The position numbers were made by a program, and so were the translations under genes. Source: Cololabis saira (lineage: Eukaryota > Chordata > Actinopteri > Beloniformes > Belonidae). From it: a DNA stretch of 64,000 nt. This document shows positions 59,601 through 64,000 of this stretch, piece by piece (position 1 is the stretch's first letter; each line of letters opens with the position of its first letter). The notes below the pieces were generated by a model. That model was given only the letters and a program-made list of their open reading frames with translations. It had not been told where the DNA came from and made no database searches. The stretch lies in contig NC_084601.1 in assembly GCF_033807715.1 (NCBI RefSeq), forward strand, positions 17,042,690-17,106,689. The letters run 5' to 3'.

Positions 59601-60794
59601 TTCTCTGTCTTTCTCTTGCCCATCCCCCGTTTTTTTTTTCTTTCTTTTTGTCGAAGCTAATGTTTGGGGAACTGAGAGAAAAGCCTTGTGAAATACAAAA
59701 CAGATTCAGTGGATTCACAGTGTGATCGGCTATAAGAGGAATTGGAAACAGGCAGTTCTTGGATTTATTTCTTTATTTTTTTTAAGCCAAAAATATTTTT
59801 GTCCTTAGTCAACTTTTCGACAGAATTCTCCGGGGTGTCTGCGCTCACGTCTCTCTCTTTGTGCCTGCACACGTGTCTCCTTTTCACCACCTAACGAGTG
59901 TATGAGGAGGGGACGCAAAGTCGGGGGCGGGAAGATTCCTCGGAAGTATGAAAGTCAAGTCCTCCGCAGGAGGGACTGCATGCTGTAAAATTGATTAAAG
60001 GCTTAAGGAAGGAAGCCTTTTCTCTTTAGCTTAGGCATGTGTGCTGCGGGTCTCCCTGCAAGCAGCGTTTACATCCCAGCTGAAAAGTGAAAGAGCAGTT
60101 GTTCAAAAATTGTGTCTGTTATCATTATAAAACGCAAATGAAAGGAGTCGTCACATTGCCTCACCCTTCAACTTTAGTATCCTCATGTGATGAGAATGGT
60201 GCCCCACTATATTCATTTCTCCCTTCCTTTGGTTCAAAATGGAATATATGCAGAGTAGGGCTGTGCGATTAATCGATTTTAAATCTAAATCGGATTTATT
60301 AATCAAGACGATGTTAAAAAAAGGAAAATCGGAAAATCGATTTTCCTTTTTTTTGCATCTGGCTGCATTACAGACAGAGCTCGTCTAGTCATCTTTGTTT
60401 GGTCAAGAAAATTGTAAATGTTGTCACTTTACTAAACTCAAAGAGGATTTGCAGTATCTTTCAATTGCACTTCATTCCCAATAGGGACATTTGTTTGCTA
60501 TTTTTCTTTAAAAAATAAAGATAAAATATTTGAAAGAATTTATTCCATTGTCTTTTGTAGTTTTACCAAAAGAAATCGAAATTGAAATCGAAAATCGGGT
60601 TTTCAGAGAAAAAAATCGGGATTTTATTTTTGTCCAAAATCGCCCAGCCCTAAAACTGTGTGCTTTGTGGCCAGTGTGAATGTTGTTCAGGTGAACATTA
60701 AGAGTACGTCTTTTCCCCTGTTTTGCAGTGCCCTGCCGATGCCCCCAAGAGCCGGCGTGCTGCAGAAAATGAGCTCGACACCTCATTTAATCAG
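36718..60794 (+). CDS. col16a1: col16a1 N-terminal coding region, spliced, 7 exons, 3' incomplete
   Basis: This is the 5' part of the gene for the collagen alpha-1(XVI) chain, an extracellular FACIT-like homotrimeric collagen. The exons at 36718-36793, 47874-47942, 48807-48924, 56024-56147, 56804-57085, 58587-58667 and 60729-60794 join in phase to 272 codons. In order they encode a signal peptide (about residues 1-20), a CPPLQ linker with Cys29, the N-glycosylation sequon N46-I-T48, and a TSPN/laminin-G-like domain (about 49-235). That domain contains LPEEF, the motif DLRWHKLALSV (169-179) and VDCSS (188-192). A Cys-rich end follows: YCD (232-234), SCCE (242-245) and C251. Order, spacing and motifs match what I know of vertebrate COL16A1, including GFNL after the sequon and the RWHKL and SCCEI-like blocks. 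The Gly-X-Y domains lie past the window. Nothing in the coding exons is broken. Confidence 0.92.
38194..38325 (+). pseudogene. N-terminal remnant of a hAT-type transposase
   Basis: The frame begins MSKKQAPLSNYFGVPPPP and continues to KHVFAEKWLHD before running into the miniature element at 38326. Short basic N-termini with an xSxYF-type motif, a Pro-rich linker and then xFxxKWL occur in hAT-derived and KIAA1586/ZNF862-like proteins. Only about 44 residues remain. There is no zinc finger or catalytic domain, so it is a dead fragment. Its position inside clear hAT ends supports the call. Confidence 0.55.
38326..38416. mobile_element. Half copy of the Harbinger-like miniature element
   Basis: From gttacgcggcgacgcgcacc through aacgcggaaccataaatcag this matches the inverse complement of the second half of the element at 27808-27938. 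The first inverted arm is missing, so it is a truncated copy. It either inserted and lost one arm, or was joined here when the hAT element was internally deleted. Confidence 0.7.
38615..38695. repeat. 41-bp tandem duplication inside the hAT element
   Basis: Two head-to-tail units begin gttgaattattgaaata at 38615 and 38656 and differ by only a few bases. Confidence 0.85.
40708..41397 (-). mobile_element. hAT element with transposase C-terminal remnant (690 bp)
   Basis: An exact 8-bp target duplication, catgaaat, lies at 40700-40707 and 41398-41405. The right end reads ttaatcgaacagccctA, a TAGGGCTG-type hAT terminus in reverse. The left end (tagattacgattatg) has lost the matching terminal bases. 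The element reads antisense to col16a1 and keeps a C-terminal transposase fragment (41066-41212). The terminal sequence is shared with the miniature at 60256-60652. Confidence 0.82.
41066..41212 (-). pseudogene. hAT transposase C-terminal dimerisation (hATC) fragment
   Basis: The minus-strand translation includes SSIPATSAPSERLFSVGGG, then VVTCHRVSLKPDAVDRLVFL and AKNL. This is the strongly conserved hATC dimerisation segment (PATSAPSERxFSxxG ... LxPxxVxxLVFLxxNL) of ZBED/Ac-type transposases. Only this last part of the protein remains; upstream sequence on this strand becomes low-complexity F/L-rich. It is a relic within the intron and makes no product of its own. Confidence 0.9.
44408..45301. 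mobile_element. Inverted-repeat DNA element with AGTAA-rich subterminal repeats (894 bp)
   Basis: The ends are CAGAGGTGGACAGAGTAC and, in reverse complement, CAGTGGTGGACAGTAAC, flanked by the direct repeat ctgac at 44403-44407 and 45302-45306. Both ends carry many 'actcaagtaa/gagtaaaagta' words (44430-44610 and 45120-45290), forming long imperfect inverted subterminal arrays. It is a well-spread type of fish non-autonomous DNA transposon. I cannot fix its superfamily. No coding capacity is visible. Confidence 0.75.
46000..46325 (+). repeat. Old copy of the interspersed repeat of 32114-32424
   Basis: Degenerate blocks in the expected order include aagaatcaccaattaagtta, tgtctttggaaatctggag, gatgtgaaccaggagtctcc and aacagtactaatcaccagac. 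The similarity is patchy, so the insertion is old. Confidence 0.55.
47874..47942 (+). CDS. col16a1: col16a1 coding exon 2: Cys linker and N-glycosylation sequon
   Basis: The exon is 69 nt, phase 1 in and phase 1 out, between cttccacag and gtgaga. It completes Gly26 and encodes DQCPPLQVENWKFPQMARD, then NIT. CPP at residues 29-31 and the sequon N46-I-T48 match the start of the mature COL16A1 N-terminus, where CPP and N-V-T precede GFNL. It lies between the signal peptide and the TSPN domain. Confidence 0.9.
48011..48027 (+). repeat. Left target duplication of the L1, with decoy splice acceptor
   Basis: The 17-bp word ctttgtcgccaggcttt is identical to 48795-48811. It contains the original acceptor AG at 48021-48022. 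Splicing here would run the frame through the poly(T) of the L1 and stop at TAA 48175-48177, so it would not give collagen. Confidence 0.95.
48028..48794 (-). mobile_element. 5'-truncated L1 retrotransposon at a splice acceptor
   Basis: The element lies antisense to col16a1. It has a 17-bp exact target duplication on both sides (48011-48027 and 48795-48811) and a poly(A) tail on its own strand, seen as T-run 48028-48041 (the first T bases belong to the duplication). It carries ORF2 C-terminal coding sequence at 48477-48782 and a 3' untranslated part with A/T simple repeats at 48172-48245. The pre-insertion site reads GCTTT/AATC, which fits the L1 endonuclease preference TTTT/AA. The truncated 5' end adjoins 48795. 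Length is about 767 bp. Confidence 0.95.
48477..48782 (-). pseudogene. L1 ORF2 C-terminal fragment
   Basis: The minus-strand translation contains ILQAKRIISLNWKNVDGPRI, then RWIKEMALNMTMEKITYI and FDDIWRPFICFL. This is the AKR-I---WK ... W--E------EKITY ... W-PF--FL pattern at the C-terminus of teleost L1 (Tx1-like) ORF2 proteins, downstream of the reverse transcriptase core. Only about 100 residues remain because the element is 5'-truncated. It cannot transpose and is not expressed in sense with col16a1. Confidence 0.88.
48807..48924 (+). CDS. col16a1: col16a1 coding exon 3: start of the TSPN domain
   Basis: The exon is 118 nt, entering in phase 1 and leaving with two bases of the next codon (GA). 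It encodes GFNLVRRFSLLKNPDVKK and RGPAFLRLGKTALVQPS. The GFNL-RR-SLLK ... KKIR ... LRLG pattern agrees with COL16A1. The acceptor AG (48805-48806) is in the right copy of the L1 target duplication, so the exon's first five bases belong to the duplicated word. The upstream pyrimidine run (tttttctttgtcgccag) is partly L1-derived. The donor is GCGA|gtaagt. The exon itself is intact. Confidence 0.9.
50735..51422. mobile_element. hAT element with TAGTGATGCACCGAA ends (688 bp)
   Basis: The terminal inverted repeats TAGTGATGCACCGAA and TTCGGTGCATCACTA are perfect over 15 bp. They are flanked by the exact 8-bp duplication atcacgac at 50727-50734 and 51423-51430. Inner subterminal repeats of 'ccgaata/ccgaaca' type lie at both ends. 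A minus-strand open stretch at 50983-51249 (containing LSDMFDEILQEN) may be a decayed transposase piece, but this is not established. It looks non-autonomous and fairly young, judging by the perfect ends. Confidence 0.92.
53574..53652. repeat. (GT)n microsatellite
   Basis: About 78 bp of GT dinucleotides with one C interruption near 53586. A shorter GT run is at 53390-53411. Confidence 0.97.
56024..56147 (+). CDS. col16a1: col16a1 coding exon 4: TSPN domain, first beta-strand block
   Basis: The exon is 124 nt. Its first base completes Asp88 and it ends at a codon boundary. It encodes QVFPHGLPEEFTLIFTLALK, then VYLFQISDQQGYPQ. The phrases FPxGLPEEFxLxxTLxLKK and LFQxxDxxGYPQ are hallmarks of the TSPN domain in COL16A1. 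The acceptor is tctctgttccag and the donor CCACAG|gtatcc. An alternative AG four bases downstream would break the frame. Confidence 0.93.
56148..56803 (+). other. Intron between coding exons 4 and 5 (656 bp), pyrimidine-rich
   Basis: Pyrimidine-rich on the + strand at 56190-56490, which makes several unrelated long open frames. No further exon is visible. Confidence 0.75.
56804..57085 (+). CDS. col16a1: col16a1 coding exon 5: core of the TSPN/laminin-G-like domain
   Basis: The exon is 282 nt, phase 0 on both sides, residues 130-223. It begins LSVDLNGPDRSLSLRARG and contains VIFTGDRVKALMDLRWHKLA, then LSVQRGAVSFLVDCSSIETK and TLLGVRASDAGPVQ. The invariant DLRWHKL motif and VDCSS match the family; the cysteine (190) pairs elsewhere in the domain. 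The exon is strikingly GC-rich against AT-rich introns. The acceptor is cacaaacgcag and the donor GTGCAA|gtatgg. This is the longest and clearest coding exon. Confidence 0.95.
57086..58586 (+). other. Intron between coding exons 5 and 6 (about 1.5 kb)
   Basis: AT-rich sequence between gtatgg and the acceptor tctctttctcag. No repeats or exons were recognised. Confidence 0.8.
58587..58667 (+). CDS. col16a1: col16a1 coding exon 6: end of TSPN domain, YCD and SCCE
   Basis: The exon is 81 nt, phase 0 on both sides, residues 224-250. It encodes MDVQQVTLYCDPSLAIQESC followed by CEIPGAR. The LYCDP and xxCCEI phrases match COL16A1 (IYCDPELVLEEGCCE in mammals). It supplies three cysteines (233, 243, 244) likely used in domain disulphides. 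The acceptor is ctctttctcag and the donor CTCGG|gtgaga. Confidence 0.94.
58668..60728 (+). other. Intron between coding exons 6 and 7 (about 2.1 kb)
   Basis: Contains the hAT miniature at 60256-60652, only 76 bp before the next exon. The rest is non-coding with T-rich runs. Confidence 0.8.
60256..60652. mobile_element. hAT-type miniature with TAGGGCTG ends (397 bp)
   Basis: The left end, TAGGGCTGTGCGATTAATCG, and the right end, AAATCGCCCAGCCCTA, are inverted copies with one mismatch in the first 14. Inside are A/T-rich 'aaaatcgattttcc' and 'aaatcgaaattgaaatcg' repeats. The terminal type is the same as the right end of the hAT element at 40708-41397, which carries transposase coding remains; this copy is therefore a likely non-autonomous relative. 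No matching 8-bp target duplication was found. Confidence 0.72.
60729..60794 (+). CDS. col16a1: col16a1 coding exon 7: basic/Ala linker after the TSPN domain
   Basis: The exon is 66 nt, phase 0 on both sides, residues 251-272: CPADAPKSRRAAENELDTSF then NQ. It parallels the mammalian segment CPPETSKARRDTQSNELIEI and NPQ, with Cys251 and the S(R/A)RR and NEL phrases conserved. The acceptor is cctgttttgcag and the donor AATCAG|gtaaat. It links the TSPN domain to the variable end of the N-terminal non-collagenous region. Confidence 0.92.
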
Positions 60795-62607
60795 GTAAAT
60801 CACAAATAACCAGCATATACACCCACACACACACAATGCTTTGACACAAAAAGAAGCCCATGTGATCCCTCTCATACTAGCCTGACTCTATATGCACACA
60901 TTTTTTATGTTTTAGGTTAAAGGAATATGTGTGTTTAGCAGTTGGAATGGGTTTTGATGTATGGAGGAATGTAGGAGTCGGGGGATGGTGGAGGAAAGCT
61001 TGGACATCTGGGATGAAGTGGAGATGGGGAGTGTGCCAGAACGAGCCCAGAGGACAGAGATTCTGTCTGAAAGGCTGCAGGTTGGCCGGGTCAGGGAGTC
61101 GCCGTCAAGGACAATGCGGGGAAACGTGAGACTGGAACTGGACTGGACTGACGTTAACAGAATGTGTAACTCTGAAGGACGTCACGGATGTCGCATCCTC
61201 CGGGATAAACAGGCGAGGAACCGCCTGTGATCAGGGCACAGTTGGAAGAAAAAACATCCGCTTCTGCTGGCACGCGGGATGCAGAGCACCCCTTACTGCG
61301 GCTCCCCTCGCGAGGATCTGAGAAGCAGTTCAGGCACAAATTCGAGCAAATCTGCCGTCAGGAGTGATCACAAGTCCAACTCTCCCATCAGGAAAAGGCT
61401 AAACTCACACATCAACAGACTGAGCTGTCTCAGATGCTTCAGCTGGCAAAGGAACGCCGGCCAGCTTGCCAGCTGGCGTAGATTTTTCCATTTGAAAGTA
61501 AACGGTGATACAGTATGAAGACATGCCTTTTCTTCTACTCTTAAGTTTGTTTTCACATACTCTAATTTCTAAATTATTAATAATAAGGCTGTACATCCTG
61601 TTATTTACTCACTCGGGTCTACTGTCTGTTACACACTAATCAGTCATATCGATGCTTCCAACTAGAAGACTTGCGAGCTCTCACACTGCCGACTGACTGT
61701 TCTGATATTGATACATCTCCTCTCGTCTTAAGGTCAGGGCAAGGCGTATGAATTATTCACAAGTGCATAAAAAACAAACAAAATATATTGCAAGGCTATC
61801 ATTCATATTAAGCTTGGCATTGTTATGAAAGCTCGTGCTAAAATACCAGGAGAATAAGTTCAGGAGACGATGGGGTTGAGCAAATTTCTGCTTTCATCTT
61901 TTATACGCTGCAAAAACTCATTTCACGAGGAAGAAAAACAAACTCGTTAGACCACTGTTTCACACTTTTTTTGCTAGTTTTTAAGAATTCTAGTCAAGGA
62001 AGAAGCTCTTAACCCATGCACATGGACTTTTCTGCTCAAAACAAGATGATTTCGACGAGATTCATGCAATTTTATGCTTATTCCTGGAGGGGGCTGTTTT
62101 TGCCGTGTAGCTGGTAATCTCAGCAGGAACTCTGTTGTTGCTAGATGCCACATATGTGTGCATAAAGTTGGTTACTTGAGAGTGTTTTGTCCTAGCATTG
62201 TCTGTGCTCATGCTCCTTTGCATGTCTCATATTGCGTTTTGTTGCATTATGGGAGCAAAGATTCCAGCATGCATCCAGATGTTCCTGAGCCACAGCATGG
62301 CTTTCATTAAGCTGAGCCTTTCTAAACAAGCGCAGGGTTTCTTTGGGGTAACTATTGGCAAAATACCCTTCGTGTGAATATGTATTTGTTGGCTAATTTA
62401 AGTAGCCTTCACAGTAAAAACAACCAGTTTTCTCATGAAAGTCTTCTGATACTCCACACAGAGCTCTTAAACTCCACCAGCTAATGTTATCGAGTAAAAC
62501 ACCAGAATCTGAGCAATGCTGTTTGAGTTGAACTGTGGGTAATATAAGTCCTGGATTTTGACAAGGTAGGAGAATTTTAGGCGTTAATCTCATTTGCCTT
62601 CCTGCAG
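60795..62607 (+). other. Probable intron; GC-richer block with no assigned function
   Basis: The stretch at about 60930-61520 is GC-richer than its surroundings and open in several frames (for example 60961-61230 and 61279-61518 on +). I see no collagen or other known protein similarity and no convincing acceptor/donor pair. It may be an old repeat. The rest is ordinary non-coding DNA. Confidence 0.45.
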
Positions 62608-62665
62608 AGCGGACTGTGTGGACGGAAACGGTCAACACTGAAGGGCCGACTTCTGCTACGAGTCT
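62608..62665 (+). CDS. Tentative col16a1 coding exon 8
   Basis: A strong acceptor (ttgccttcctgcag) precedes an open stretch in the required phase 0, encoding SGLCGRKRSTLKGRLLLRV, and a donor-like GAGTCT|gtaaga follows at 62665/62666. The preceding exon ends NEL...NQ where mammals have NEL...NPQ, so another exon starting near here is expected. The encoded residues do not clearly match the mammalian sequence at this point, which is itself poorly conserved. The signals support it but homology does not. Confidence 0.3.
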
Positions 62666-64000
62666 GTAAGAAGCACTTTCCAGACTCTGAGCTTTTATTA
62701 CTGGCAGAAAACATCCCGCTCGTCTCTCATATGAACTCCTGCAGTGACACTAATGCAGTTGTGGGTGCTCGGCCAAAGAGCCCTGGATCGCTTCTGGAAC
62801 TTGCCTTTAAATGGGCCTCCTGAAAGTTCAAAGCAGTGCAGAGCACATTCCTAGCTCCCAAAAACCGGTGTTTTAATCTAACATAGCTGTGTGGAGCATC
62901 TAAGAGAGGGGAGATGATCTGTTGTGCAGCAAGCAACACGCATAGCCCATTGAGATATTACAGGCATTAAAGTTGCTGTTTATTCTTAGCCGAGATATTG
63001 AAGCCTTTTCTACAGCGTCTGGTTCAATAAATGAAAGCTGCCGAGATTTAAAAAGCTTCAATTTTTGTGTGTAGTCAACAGAGGAGCAATGACACCGTTC
63101 TCTAAACATCGTAGATGAGCTATGTTATGCTCCTTTTGCATGTCTCATATTGTCTTTTGTTGGATGAGCTTGTTGAAATATTTGTTTAACAAAAAATAAC
63201 CAGCGATAAAAGCCACTAAGAAGCATCAAACATGCTCATGTCTGAAAAATGACATGGCACAGGCTGGGTTTTTACTGGGTTTTTTTTTTCACTCACGTAA
63301 CTGTGGGGAATGGGCAGTGTGAGGGGATGCAGGTGTAAACGGTGCTTAGATCTGTCCGTGTGGGATGGGATCAGTCTAGACTGATAATTGGACCAGGTAG
63401 GAACAGCCCCAATATCCGCCCACAAGTTACATAACTGTCTGAACAATTCTCCAAGGAGATGTGATTCATTACTTTAAAAAGTGCCAGGAGTAGGACCTTG
63501 CAGTTTAAGGTTTGACTAAATAGATTTTACTTGTTCCCAAGTCTTCATCCATTTATCCCCTCGTAATATTTACAGTGGAAGACTATACTGTATGTTTGGA
63601 TGTGGATCCTCAGAGTTCTTCATGAGTATTTTTCAGTTCTGTTGGCTCTGGTTGTTCATGGCCGCTTCACCAGTTCAGAGAGACGTAACAGGTATAAGTG
63701 ACGACTGTGACTTGTACTGTTGAACTTTTATACTGAACCTCATCTTCTCGTCATGTTTAACCACTTTTCTTTGCAACACTATAAAAAGAGAAGGTCTGGT
63801 ACAGGGCTTTGTGAACAGCAGCTTTGACCCTCTCACCCACGGTGTGTCTTTTATTCCAGCTCTTTAAGATTTGTTTTTAATTTACTTTACTAAATCCAGT
63901 TCCCAATGTAAAGGTCGTCTAGTATTCAGAGTCTTCTTTGTTGCTCTTTTCTCCCTCTCAGTGCCTCAGTGTCTGTCGACATGGTTTTTTAAAGATGAAG
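62666..64000 (+). other. Downstream intronic DNA; possible small exons, otherwise nothing seen
   Basis: Splice-like pairs occur at 63672-63689 (an 18-nt block between ttcaccag and gtataag) and at 63962 (after ttctccctctcag, running to the window end). In a chain from 62608-62665 both would stay in phase, but neither has recognisable homology. No Gly-X-Y repeat appears before the end of the window. Confidence 0.35.

Overview
This window is genomic DNA from a bony fish, most likely a teleost. It has intron-rich, AT-leaning sequence, long CA/TG, TA and CGTC microsatellites, and many fish-type transposons: hAT, Tc1, a TTAA-target element, PIF/Harbinger-like miniatures, an L1, a tRNA-derived SINE and other LINE fragments. 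I see no bacterial genes, CRISPR arrays or operons. The species cannot be named from the sequence.

The one gene I can support is the 5' part of col16a1 (collagen alpha-1(XVI) chain) on the + strand. A probable non-coding first exon ends at 29719. The start codon is at 36718, and coding exons lie at 36718-36793, 47874-47942, 48807-48924, 56024-56147, 56804-57085, 58587-58667 and 60729-60794. Their phases join without a break into 272 codons. These encode a signal peptide, a short cysteine-containing linker, and a thrombospondin-N-terminal/laminin-G-like (TSPN) domain followed by a cysteine-rich segment. This is the amino-terminal non-collagenous region of the XVI chain. The Gly-X-Y collagen repeats must lie past 64000. 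One or more further exons in 62608-64000 are possible but weakly supported.

Positions 1-29100 hold no coding exon I recognise. They are intergenic or distal intronic DNA with interspersed repeats: SINE/LINE fragments, a Tc1-like transposase relic (9185-9965), a hAT miniature (7343-7728), a SINE split by a LINE tail (17969-18447), a reverse-transcriptase relic (25395-25920) and a nested TTAA-type element (27392-28185). Introns 1 and 2 of col16a1 are about 7.0 and 11.1 kb. Intron 2 carries two hAT elements that keep pieces of transposase, plus an 894-bp inverted-repeat element.

The most interesting observation is a 5'-truncated L1 in antisense orientation. It inserted in the first bases of col16a1 coding exon 3 (48807-48924) and duplicated the 17-bp target ctttgtcgccaggcttt. 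That target contains the 3' splice site. The ancestral intron would have been 80 bp and is now 864 bp. The downstream copy of the splice site still reads into the intact exon, and an identical decoy acceptor remains upstream of the element. I did not find a wholly new biological system; most other findings are transposon architecture.
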